This document shows, one piece after another, positions 1 to 6,517 of a stretch of 6,535 nt of DNA. The DNA comes from JBNJEA01 sp051745395 (GTDB lineage: Bacteria; Desulfobacterota; Desulfobacteria; Desulfobacterales; Desulfosalsimonadaceae), in the NCBI GenBank assembly GCA_051745395.1, contig JBNJEA010000157.1, forward strand, positions 1 through 6,535, given 5' to 3'. A program made the position numbers and the translations under genes. Below the pieces are notes generated by a model that saw only the letters and a program-made list of their open reading frames with translations, was not told where the DNA came from and did no database searches. How positions within the stretch are numbered: position 1 is the first letter of the stretch; the number at the start of each line of letters is the position of its first letter.

Positions 1-1940
1 GGCATCTCCAGGGCATCGGCGCCGAGCCGGTAGCGGGCAAACGCCTGGAAGGGACAGGCGGCCTGGGCCTTGATCACCCCGGTGCCGCCGGCCACGTCCT
101 CGGGCACGGCAAGCGCCGGGGCACAATCATCTGCAAGGGTTTCGATTTCAGCGGTGTCGGCAAGAATCCGGCGGAAATCGACAAAGCCGCCGCCGTCGAA
201 ATCTTCGGCGGAGATCTCCGGCAAATGCGCAATCAACGGACTCGGCAGGCACTGGCTGTCGCCGTCTGCCAGGGGGTAGCTGACCGTCACATTGTCAGCG
301 GCGCAAAGCAGCCGCCGGGTCAACTGGCGGCTGTAGGCAAGCTCGCGGGCAGGCGTGGCATGGGGCAGTTCCAGCCGGTGCTGGAGATGCACGGGAATAA
401 AGGGGTTGGGCTGGGGCGGCGGCGGCCATGTAAACTGGTCCATCCCCATGATCCAAAGATCGTCGAACGCCTCGCCCCCGGCTTCGAGCATGCCCATGAT
501 TTGGACGGCCACATCGCCGCTTTCCGGCTGAAAGGGGGTCTGGGAAACAATCCGTTTCAGCGTGTTTAAGGCGTCGGTAAAACGCAGGTCGGCGCAGACA
601 TCGCCCAGGGCCGCAAACCGGCTCAAAGCCTCGTGCCAGGCCGAAACGGCCTGGTATTCATGGCTGTTTAACCGACGCTGGCCCGGCCAGCCGATTGCAT
701 CCAGCAGTCCGGAAAAATCGCGGCTCCATTTCGCCGGTGCCTGCCGTTTCGGCAATTGCCGGAAGGCCTGCAAAAAGCGCTGCAAATGGTGATACAGGAT
801 CGGACAACGCCCTTGTTTTCCCTTCTGTCCGAATCTTTCTATCCATTGCAGCATCCGGCCGGCAGACAAGGAAAACTCCCCGTTTTTTTTGAGCCAGGCA
901 TCAAAGGCCGCCCGGCTGGAGAGCTCTTGCCCGGCCCCGGCCAGAAACGGCGACAGCAGAAGCGCCGTCCAGCCGGTCACCGGCAAGGCTTCGGCCGGCA
1001 TCAACAGCAGGTCAAAAGCGGCTTGAACCACCGGGTAATCAGAAAGCGGGGGTCCCAGGGAAATGTTATAGGCCCTGGCCTGCGGTTGCTGCGGCGACAG
1101 CACCGCACCGGGGTCCAGCACATCGTCGAATACCCGGATCAGGGTCTGCCGGTAATCGCCCAGCCGGGGCACCACGATCCCGATTCGACGGCCGGGGAAG
1201 TCTTTGAGCCGGTGCCGGGCCCACGCCGCCGCGGCGGCGATTTCCGCCTGCCGGTCGGCAAAACCGCATCGGACGGCCCTGCCGCCGCGTTCGGGAAACG
1301 CCTGCGCAGCCACGCGGCATCCGCAGTCCTGCAGGGCCCCGATCAATGCCGCCTGCTGGGGGGTCATGTCGTCGAAGCCGTAAAAAACCATGACCTCCGG
1401 GGCGGACGAATAATCGTTTAACAGGGCGTTTCGAATTTCTTCGGCCAGGGCGTGCCGGTCGAGCCAGTTGTTGTTTTCCAGGCGCCGGTCAAACTCTGAG
1501 GCCCAGTCATAAAACGCCGCCGGATCCGTACCGGTCCACTGGGTTTGATCGGTTGCCGGCAGGTGCCACTGCCGGCACAACCGCCTGGCGTCGTCGACGG
1601 TGCGCGCCGTGGCTTCCGGATGCAGCAGGGTTTTTCCGGCATCGGATTCGGCCAGGACCCCTTCCCATACCAACTGCTGCTGGTGGCTGCTTAACAGCAG
1701 CGGCGGCCGCCCGGCACTTTGCGGCCATGCAGCGAGAACCTGCTGCCAGAAGCGCTCCAGCCAGGTTCCGTAAGGCAAAACATCCGGGGTTTCCCATGCC
1801 CAATCGCCCCGTGTCTGCCGGGCTTCGGCATAACGGCCCAGGCAGTAGCCGGCCAGGCGCCGGTTTGCAGTAACCAGGGTGGCGCCGTGTTCCAGTTGTT
1901 CCCGCACCTGATCTTCAGACAGGACTTCAAGCGTCTTCAT
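1..1940 (-). CDS. AddB-like PD-(D/E)XK nuclease family protein, putative DNA repair (3' end outside window)
   Basis: The frame read leftward from the ATG at 1940 stays open for 646 codons to the window edge. The N-terminus has a LVTANRRLAG segment (residues 22-31), where AddB/RecC-like inactivated helicase domains begin. A helicase-like stretch VQIMGMLEAGGEAFDDLW (479-496), followed by IMGMDQFTWP, resembles the G-x-E-F-D region of UvrD-type motors. At 628-640 comes ACPFQAFARYRLG, which in AddB-type proteins carries the first Fe-S cysteine (here C629) and opens the C-terminal PD-(D/E)XK nuclease domain. Architecture and motifs match the family of roughly 900-residue proteins annotated as 'probable DNA repair protein', so about 250 residues, including the nuclease active site and the other Fe-S cysteines, should lie beyond the edge. 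No credible Walker A is present, as expected for an AddB-like scaffold rather than a motor. The start overlaps the mutY stop (ATGA), implying translational coupling. The exact role is inferred; double-strand-break resection with a UvrD-like partner is the likeliest. Confidence 0.85.
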   Translation of the reverse strand, partial: MKTLEVLSEDQVREQLEHGATLVTANRRLAGYCLGRYAEARQTRGDWAWETPDVLPYGTWLERFWQQVLAAWPQSAGRPPLLLSSHQQQLVWEGVLAESDAGKTLLHPEATARTVDDARRLCRQWHLPATDQTQWTGTDPAAFYDWASEFDRRLENNNWLDRHALAEEIRNALLNDYSSAPEVMVFYGFDDMTPQQAALIGALQDCGCRVAAQAFPERGGRAVRCGFADRQAEIAAAAAWARHRLKDFPGRRIGIVVPRLGDYRQTLIRVFDDVLDPGAVLSPQQPQARAYNISLGPPLSDYPVVQAAFDLLLMPAEALPVTGWTALLLSPFLAGAGQELSSRAAFDAWLKKNGEFSLSAGRMLQWIERFGQKGKQGRCPILYHHLQRFLQAFRQLPKRQAPAKWSRDFSGLLDAIGWPGQRRLNSHEYQAVSAWHEALSRFAALGDVCADLRFTDALNTLKRIVSQTPFQPESGDVAVQIMGMLEAGGEAFDDLWIMGMDQFTWPPPPQPNPFIPVHLQHRLELPHATPARELAYSRQLTRRLLCAADNVTVSYPLADGDSQCLPSPLIAHLPEISAEDFDGGGFVDFRRILADTAEIETLADDCAPALAVPEDVAGGTGVIKAQAACPFQAFARYRLGADALEM

Positions 1941-3043
1941 AGCTTCCCTTCGACCACTTGCGCCAAAAACTTGTGGGTCAATCCCGTAAAGGGCAAATCC
2001 CGCAGGTTAGACGGCGGCACCCATCGGCAGGCAGCCGGGCCGGACAACTGCACGCTGCCGGTTGCCTGCCGGCATAAAAAGACATGGGCGCGGACCTTGA
2101 AATGGGTGTAGGCGTGCCGCACGGTGCAGATCGGCCGGGCAACGGCCGCCGAAAGATTGACAACGGCTTTCATGGATCGGATACAGGCGTCTGCCGGCGG
2201 CTTGCCGTTTTCCAAAACAGCGCCGGGAAACTCCCACAGCCCTCCGAGAAGGCCGTTTTCCGGCCGCCGCACCACCAGGTACCGCCCGTTTCTGCGGATA
2301 ACACCGATGGCCATTTCATACTCGGGCACCGGTTTGCGCCGGCCGCGCACCGGGAAATCGCCCACCGCATCCGCGGCCCGGGCGCGGCAGTGGGAAGCCA
2401 GCGGGCAAACATCACACAAGGGGGACTTCGGCCGGCACACCAGGGCGCCGAGTTCCATGACGGCCTGGTTGTAATCCGCGGGTCGGGCGGTGTCGAGCAG
2501 GTCGTCGGCAAACCGCTGAAAATGCCCGTGGCCGGCGGGGCGGTTGACCGGCTCGGCATCGGCAAACAAACGGGCGATCAGCCGCTTGACGTTGCCGTCC
2601 AACACCGCATGGGGGCGGTCAAAGGCAAAGCTTAACACGGCGGCGGCCACGTAGGGCCCGATGCCGGGCAGCCCGATAATCGCCGGCCAGTTGTCGGGGA
2701 TTTTGCCGCCGTGCTCGGCCACCACGCGTTTTGCCGCCTTGTGCATGTTCCTGGCCCGGGCATAGTAGCCCAGCCCTTCCCACAACTTTAACAGCACCTC
2801 CTGGTCGGCGGCGGCCAGGGCGCAGATATCGGGAAACCGCGCAAGAAAACGCTCATAATAGGGGATCACGGTCTGGACCCGGGTCTGCTGGAGCATGATC
2901 TCCGAAACCCATATCCGATACGGGTCGCTGGTCTGCCGCCAGGGCAGTTGCCGGCCGTTTCGGCCGTACCAGGCCAGCAGTTTTTCCCGGATGTCTTTGG
3001 CTATGGCCAGGGAAACGGAAGATGTTTGGGCGGCGGTATTCAA
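1937..3043 (-). CDS. mutY: A/G-specific adenine glycosylase MutY
   Basis: This base-excision repair enzyme removes adenine mispaired with 8-oxoguanine, preventing G:C to T:A transversions. The 368 residues show the whole family architecture. The helical core starts with LPWRQTSDPYRIWVSEIMLQQT, containing the catalytic Glu (E48). A helix-hairpin-helix GLPGIGPYVAA (124-134) follows, with Tyr131 where the Geobacillus enzyme also has Tyr. LDGNVKR holds the catalytic Asp (D149). The 4Fe-4S loop is C203-X6-C210-X2-C213-X5-C219. The C-terminal NUDIX-like 8-oxoG recognition domain runs from about residue 240, with RPENGLLGGLWEFPG (260-274) and the recognition loop VRHAYTHFKV (308-317), where Tyr-Thr-His replaces the textbook Phe-Ser-His. 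The start is TTG at 3043: an in-frame TAA lies about 40 bases upstream, no in-frame ATG occurs before the catalytic helix, and no strong Shine-Dalgarno is visible, so the start may be a few codons off. It is the first gene of a coupled pair with the AddB-like gene. Confidence 0.96.
   Translation of the reverse strand: MNTAAQTSSVSLAIAKDIREKLLAWYGRNGRQLPWRQTSDPYRIWVSEIMLQQTRVQTVIPYYERFLARFPDICALAAADQEVLLKLWEGLGYYARARNMHKAAKRVVAEHGGKIPDNWPAIIGLPGIGPYVAAAVLSFAFDRPHAVLDGNVKRLIARLFADAEPVNRPAGHGHFQRFADDLLDTARPADYNQAVMELGALVCRPKSPLCDVCPLASHCRARAADAVGDFPVRGRRKPVPEYEMAIGVIRRNGRYLVVRRPENGLLGGLWEFPGAVLENGKPPADACIRSMKAVVNLSAAVARPICTVRHAYTHFKVRAHVFLCRQATGSVQLSGPAACRWVPPSNLRDLPFTGLTHKFLAQVVEGKL
1943..1950 (-). 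promoter_or_regulatory. Ribosome binding site of the AddB-like gene, inside the mutY 3' end
   Basis: On the minus strand AAGGGAAG lies 2 to 9 bases ahead of the ATG at 1940, within the last codons of mutY. Together with the 4-base stop/start overlap it supports this start and suggests that ribosomes finishing mutY re-initiate here. Confidence 0.5.
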
Positions 3044-3079
3044 CGGGTATCTGTTACTGCACTTGATTTGAAATCCAAA

Positions 3080-3104
3080 ACCTTACACCTCAGACCTTAC
3101 ACCT
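3080..3104. repeat. Short tandem direct repeat (11 bp, period 14)
   Basis: The plus strand holds two exact copies of ACCTTACACCT at 3080-3090 and 3094-3104, separated by CAG. A third degenerate copy (ACCTTGCACA, 3101-3110) overlaps the second. Read on the mutY strand the unit is AGGTGTAAGGT. It lies 37 to 61 bases ahead of the mutY start and also supplies the in-frame TAA that bounds the mutY reading frame. It could be a regulator site or a slippage-derived intergenic repeat; nothing in the sequence decides between them. Confidence 0.7.
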
Positions 3105-3146
3105 TGCACATAATCTATAAGCTTTTACGAGCTCTTCATTCTTATG

Positions 3147-3175
3147 ACCATACAAAACCTGCCCCCAACAATCAA
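3147..3175 (-). promoter_or_regulatory. Candidate sigma70-type promoter for mutY
   Basis: On the minus strand TTGATT (3175-3170) is followed after 17 bases by TATGGT (3152-3147). Each hexamer matches consensus at 4 of 6 positions and the spacing is optimal. Transcription would begin near 3140, giving a leader of roughly 95 bases that includes the tandem repeat at 3080-3104. The match is weak and may be chance. Confidence 0.22.
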
Positions 3176-3219
3176 CCTGTCATCGTGCAAATAAAACCTA
3201 CATTGAGCGATTTTCCAGT

Positions 3220-4617
3220 TTATCGCAGCACTTTCTTCAGCAGGTGCAACGACTTTTTATACGGGGGAAACCGGAACGGGTTCTCGAAGGGCGAGATGTT
3301 TTTCAGGACACTTTTTTCGTGGGTAAACGTGTCAAAGCCGGCCTTGCCGTGGTAGCGGCCCATGCCGCTTGCCCCGATGCCGCCGAAGGGAAGATAGGGC
3401 GTGGCGATATGGATCAGTGTGTCGTTGACGCAGCCGCCGCCGAAGGAAAGGTCATGGATCACGCGGTTTTCCGTGCCGCTGTCGCGGCTAAACACATACA
3501 GCGCCAGGGGCTTGGAGCGGGCGCGGATCTGCTCGATTGCCTGCGAAAGCTCTTCATAGGCAAGCACCGGCAAAATCGGCCCGAAGATTTCTTCGGCCAT
3601 CACCGGGTGATCCCGGTCGACGGTTTCGAGAAGCGTGGGGGCGATATAAAGGTCCTGCCGGTCGGATCTGCCGCCGAACGCGATGTCGGTGCCCGACAGC
3701 AGGCCGGTGAGCCGGTTGAAATGCGACTCGTTGATAATGCGGGGATAATCCGGGCTTTTCTGCGGATTGGTACCGTAGAATTCGACAATTTGATCCTTGA
3801 GCGCCGTTAAAAGCTGATCTTTTACCGATTGGTGCACCATCACGTAATCCGGGGCGATACACGTCTGGCCCGCGTTGATGAACTTGCCCGATGCGATCTT
3901 TTTCGCCGCCGAGTCGATATCCGCATCCGCGCACACGATACACGGGCTTTTGCCCCCGAGTTCCAGGGTAACCGGTGTCAGATGCTTTGCCGCTGCCGCC
4001 ATCACGTGCCGGCCCACCTGGGTGCTGCCGGTAAAAAAGATGTAATCAAAGGGCTCTTCGAGCAGCGCCTTGCTCGTTTCCACGTCGCCGGTGACCACGG
4101 CGATATATTCGGAATCAAAATAGTAGCCGATGATTTCGGCGATGACTTCCGCGGTATACGGCGCGTATTCGGACGGCTTTACCACCGCAGTGTTGCCGGC
4201 GGCAATGGCACCGATCAACGGCGCAATCGCCAGTTGAAACGGATAATTCCAGGGCGAAACAATCAAGGCCGAGCCATAGGGCTCCGGATAAATGGTGCTG
4301 ACCGCGGGGAAATGGTAATAGGGGGTTTTCACCCGCCGGGGGCGCGCCCATTTGCCGATGCGTCCGATCGCGTGCCGGATTTCGTCGCGCACGATGCCCA
4401 CTTCGGTGAGATAGCCCTCATAGGGGCGTTTGGCGAGGTCGTTGTAAAGGGCGGTCAAAATCCGGTCTTCGTATTGATCGACGGCATGCAGCAGCATTTC
4501 GAGCTGATGCCGGCGAAACGCGGTTTTTTTCGTCTGCCCCCGTTCGAAAAAGGTACGCTGATGGGTCACGACTTCATTGATCTGCACGGTTTTATCCTTT
4601 CCGACAAATTTTGCCAT
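3220..4617 (-). CDS. NAD(P)-dependent aldehyde dehydrogenase, class 3-like
   Basis: This enzyme oxidises an aldehyde to the carboxylic acid with NAD(P)+. The 465-residue length and fold signature fit the class 3 (ALDH3 / fatty or aromatic aldehyde) branch, which is shorter at the N-terminus than the 490-500-residue classes. Visible landmarks are SPWNYPF with the oxyanion Asn (N124), a cofactor loop FTGSTQVG (195-202), LELGGKSP with the general-base Glu (E219), NAGQTC with the catalytic Cys (C253), EEIFGP (342-347) with the cofactor-ribose Glu (E343), and the C-terminal LPFGGIGASGMGRYHG region (409-424). The end is a basic tail (KKSLHLLKKVLR), and no transmembrane anchor is evident, so it is probably cytoplasmic. 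The ATG at 4617 has a good Shine-Dalgarno. The substrate cannot be told from sequence; medium or long-chain aliphatic or aromatic aldehydes are usual for this branch. It is divergent from the PanP-type gene and upstream of mutY on the same strand. Confidence 0.95.
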   Translation of the reverse strand: MAKFVGKDKTVQINEVVTHQRTFFERGQTKKTAFRRHQLEMLLHAVDQYEDRILTALYNDLAKRPYEGYLTEVGIVRDEIRHAIGRIGKWARPRRVKTPYYHFPAVSTIYPEPYGSALIVSPWNYPFQLAIAPLIGAIAAGNTAVVKPSEYAPYTAEVIAEIIGYYFDSEYIAVVTGDVETSKALLEEPFDYIFFTGSTQVGRHVMAAAAKHLTPVTLELGGKSPCIVCADADIDSAAKKIASGKFINAGQTCIAPDYVMVHQSVKDQLLTALKDQIVEFYGTNPQKSPDYPRIINESHFNRLTGLLSGTDIAFGGRSDRQDLYIAPTLLETVDRDHPVMAEEIFGPILPVLAYEELSQAIEQIRARSKPLALYVFSRDSGTENRVIHDLSFGGGCVNDTLIHIATPYLPFGGIGASGMGRYHGKAGFDTFTHEKSVLKNISPFENPFRFPPYKKSLHLLKKVLR

Positions 4618-4626
4618 GTTTTCGAT

Positions 4627-4632
4627 TCCTTT
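4627..4632 (-). promoter_or_regulatory. Ribosome binding site of the aldehyde dehydrogenase
   Basis: On the minus strand AAAGGA lies 9 bases ahead of the ATG at 4617, good Shine-Dalgarno complementarity and spacing. It supports this ATG as the start. Confidence 0.6.
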
Positions 4633-4803
4633 AAAACATAATCGTTTTCATGGCCGTTTCCAACCGATTCATCATTGACCTTCCGCCGCCAAAGCCGTTA
4701 TGAAAAAAAATTAAAACTCGTCGTTTATTTTTACCCGCAGGTATGCTACGGCAGACAGGATGTTTTTGAAAGCGTGCTTTAAAAATCGCAACGACTACCG
4801 ATT

Positions 4804-4827
4804 TTGACCGGGCACACTTGACGGGCA
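4804..4827. repeat. Tandem direct motif TTGAC(C)GGGCA upstream of the PanP-type gene
   Basis: TTGACCGGGCA (4804-4814) recurs as TTGACGGGCA (4818-4827) with a 14-base period, one base shorter in the second copy. The two copies sit 20 to 43 bases ahead of the ATG at 4847. They could be paired operator half-sites. Alternatively TTGACC acts as a -35 with CATATT (4826-4831) as a poor -10 after 16 bases, but that would start transcription at or inside the ribosome site, which argues against it. Confidence 0.4.
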
Positions 4828-4831
4828 TATT

Positions 4832-4838
4832 GAAGTGA
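4832..4838 (+). promoter_or_regulatory. Probable ribosome binding site deciding the PanP-type start
   Basis: GAAGTGA at 4832-4838 differs at one base from GAGGTGA, the complement of the 16S tail, and stands 8 bases before the ATG at 4847. The GTG at 4835, which is also in frame, is therefore better read as part of the ribosome site than as the start codon. An ATG at 4868 is a further alternative but has no Shine-Dalgarno. The site lies inside an 11-base palindrome (GAAGT-G-ACTTC, 4832-4842). Confidence 0.4.
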
Positions 4839-4846
4839 CTTCTTAT

Positions 4847-6517
4847 ATGATGAGCCATTTTGGTTTAATGCAAAACAACAACACGCAACTGCCGAAAAAT
4901 GATCTCGTCGCGGACTGGGACCGCCTGATGCGGGTCTTTATCCGTCCCGAAGACAATGCCAGCCGCCAGACCCTGATCAAGTACATGGAACAAATCCTTT
5001 TCGGCCTGCATGAATTTTTGCAGCAGCACGTGGGCATCACCGAGGCCAGGAGCTTAAAAGAACTCTCCGAACACCTGAAACACACCGAAATCAGCGAAGA
5101 CCCCGAAAAAAAACTCGCCCATGTCATCACCTGCCTGATCCGGGAAACCGCCCCCCATGCCGTCAATGTGGCCTCGCCCTATTTTGTCGGCCACATGACC
5201 TCGGCCATCCCGTTTTTCATGGTGCACTTAAAAACCATCGTGGCCGCCTTGAACCAGAACGTGGTCAAGCTCGAGACCTCCAAGGTGGTCTCGGCCCTGG
5301 AAAAACAGGTGATCGCCAAGATCCACCGCATCATCTACAGCCAAAGCGAAGCCTTTTACCAGACCCATGTCCAAAACACCGATACCACGCTCGGCGTGTT
5401 TACCGAAGGCGGCACCACGGCCAACCTGACCGCCCTGTGGGTGGCCCGCAATGCCAAATTTTTTCCGAAAGACGATTTCCGGGGGGTTGAACACGAGGGC
5501 GTGGCCGCGGCTTACCAGGCTCACGGCTGCAAACGGTGCGTTATTCTGGCCTCGCGCCTGGTGCACTACTCGCTTCGAAAATCCGCCGGCATCCTGGGCA
5601 TCGGCAACGACAACGTGATTCCCATCGAGACCGACGCCGACAACCGCATGGACACCGCCGCCCTGAGGGAAACCATCGAAAGGCTTCGGTTTGAATCGCC
5701 CGAAACCTGCGTGCTGGCCGTGGTCGGCATCGCCGGGGCAACCGAGACCGGCACCGTCGACCCCCTGGCCGATATCGCCGAAATCTGCGGCGAACACGGT
5801 ATCCATTTCCACGTGGACGCCGCCTGGGGCGGACCGACCCTGCTGTCCAAAAAATACCACCACCTGTTAGACGGCATCCAGCATTCGGATTCGGTGACCA
5901 TCGACGGCCACAAGCAGTTCTACATGCCCATGAGCTGCGGGATGGTTTACTTCAAGGACCCCAACCACCTCGATGTCATTGCCTACCACGCCAACTACGT
6001 CAACCGGCGCGGCAGCGTGGATTTGGGCATCAAATCGCTTTCCGGCTCCCGGGAGGCCAATTCGCTGATCCTGGACAGTGCATTGAAAATCATGGGGCAG
6101 AAAGGCTATGCCCTGCTGATCGAACACGGCATCGAGACCGCCGCCGCTTTTGCCGGGGCCATCGGGCAAAGGGACAATTTTCAACTGGTCACCCCGCCGA
6201 AACTAAACATTCTGACCTACCGGTACTGCCCGGCAGGCGTGAAACAGCGGCTCGCAGGCGCCGATGAAGAAGAAAAACGGGCGATCAATGACAGCCTAAA
6301 CATTGTCAACCGCCGGCTGCAGCGGCTTCAGCGGGAGGCGGGCAAAAGCTTCGTCTCCCGGACCACGCTGACCAACAACCCGTTTTCCCCCGACGGCATC
6401 GTGGTGCTGCGCGCCGTCATCATGAACCCCATGACCGACATGAGCATCCTAAACGAAATCCTCGACGAGCAGGAAGCCATCGTCAGGGACCAGTTGTCGG
6501 CGTATCTTCCGGAATAG
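4847..6517 (+). CDS. panP: PLP-dependent decarboxylase, putative aspartate 1-decarboxylase PanP
   Basis: This group II PLP-dependent decarboxylase (glutamate decarboxylase superfamily) has 556 residues from this start. Landmarks in order are SPYFVGHMTS (110-119), ALNQNVVKLETSK (134-146), the phosphate-binding TEGGTTANL (186-194) running into ALWVARN, the cofactor-stacking His in LVHYSL (H240), GIAGATETGTVDP (294-306), HFHVDAAWGG with the pyridine-nitrogen Asp (D324), and DSVTIDGHKQFYMPM with the Schiff-base Lys (K356). This pattern, especially HVDAAWGGPT and SVTIDGHKQFYMPMSCGMVYFKDP, matches my recollection of the family proposed as pyridoxal-dependent aspartate 1-decarboxylase, which replaces pyruvoyl-type PanD and supplies beta-alanine for pantothenate and CoA. 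The call is by family resemblance: glutamate or another acidic amino acid remains possible as substrate, and no panB or panC is in view. The ATG at 4847 is preferred for its ribosome site; GTG at 4835 or ATG at 4868 are alternatives. The enzyme is presumably cytoplasmic, and all the key catalytic residues are intact. Confidence 0.88.
   Translation: MMSHFGLMQNNNTQLPKNDLVADWDRLMRVFIRPEDNASRQTLIKYMEQILFGLHEFLQQHVGITEARSLKELSEHLKHTEISEDPEKKLAHVITCLIRETAPHAVNVASPYFVGHMTSAIPFFMVHLKTIVAALNQNVVKLETSKVVSALEKQVIAKIHRIIYSQSEAFYQTHVQNTDTTLGVFTEGGTTANLTALWVARNAKFFPKDDFRGVEHEGVAAAYQAHGCKRCVILASRLVHYSLRKSAGILGIGNDNVIPIETDADNRMDTAALRETIERLRFESPETCVLAVVGIAGATETGTVDPLADIAEICGEHGIHFHVDAAWGGPTLLSKKYHHLLDGIQHSDSVTIDGHKQFYMPMSCGMVYFKDPNHLDVIAYHANYVNRRGSVDLGIKSLSGSREANSLILDSALKIMGQKGYALLIEHGIETAAAFAGAIGQRDNFQLVTPPKLNILTYRYCPAGVKQRLAGADEEEKRAINDSLNIVNRRLQRLQREAGKSFVSRTTLTNNPFSPDGIVVLRAVIMNPMTDMSILNEILDEQEAIVRDQLSAYLPE

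Larger units (their letters stand above)
3044..3219. other. Intergenic gap between the aldehyde dehydrogenase and mutY
   Basis: This 176-base gap is more AT-rich than the flanking genes. It contains a short tandem repeat (3080-3104) and a weak promoter candidate for mutY. I see no GC-rich hairpin followed by a T-run that would end the aldehyde dehydrogenase transcript, so read-through into mutY cannot be excluded. No tRNA, small RNA or plausible small ORF is evident. Confidence 0.6.
4618..4846. other. Divergent intergenic region between the aldehyde dehydrogenase and the PanP-type gene
   Basis: This region of about 229 bases must carry the promoters of both divergent genes. It contains an AT-rich stretch with a run of eight A (4703-4710) then TTAAAA. 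A weak inverted repeat AAAAC / GTTTT (4633-4637 and 4644-4648) lies just upstream of the aldehyde dehydrogenase ribosome site, and a tandem TTGAC-type motif (4804-4827) precedes the PanP-type start. I could not place either promoter with confidence. No RNA gene or convincing small ORF is seen; the minus-strand frame of 75 codons across it has no protein-like features. Confidence 0.6.

Noticed and set aside
756..1421. Plus-strand open frame of 221 codons opposite the AddB-like gene
   Set aside because: It is a compositional shadow of the real minus-strand gene, with low-complexity Gly, Arg and Pro content and no family motif.
1629..1652. Walker A-like match AESDAGKT (residues 97-104) in the AddB-like protein
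   Set aside because: It fits the loose [AG]x4GK[ST] pattern but lies in a variable helical stretch well inside the N-terminal domain, not at the N-terminal strand-loop where a UvrD-type Walker A belongs. It is probably a chance match.
1..1940. Possible frameshifts or gene decay, because only short open frames are apparent in several frames over this stretch
   Set aside because: Reading from the ATG at 1940 gives a single frame with no stop to the window edge and family-like residues throughout. The short frames are shadows, and the real gene looks fragmented only because it runs off the edge.
3829..4641. Plus-strand open frame of 270 codons antisense to the aldehyde dehydrogenase
   Set aside because: It lies almost wholly opposite a well-conserved enzyme, is rich in His, Arg, Gly and Asp as expected from the antisense of high-GC codons, and has no recognisable domain.
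4635..4663. Promoter TTGGAA - 17 bases - TATGTT for the aldehyde dehydrogenase on the minus strand
   Set aside because: Spacing is right, but transcription would start near 4628, inside the Shine-Dalgarno sequence, leaving no usable ribosome site.
4631..4858. Small minus-strand open frame of 75 codons in the divergent intergenic region
   Set aside because: It shows no family features, overlaps the aldehyde dehydrogenase ribosome site and the PanP-type start, and is Arg, Lys and Phe-rich as expected of non-coding AT-rich DNA.
5228..5863. Minus-strand open frame of 211 codons opposite the PanP-type gene
   Set aside because: It is antisense to intact PLP-enzyme motifs; its Gly, His and Asp-rich composition reflects the opposite strand.
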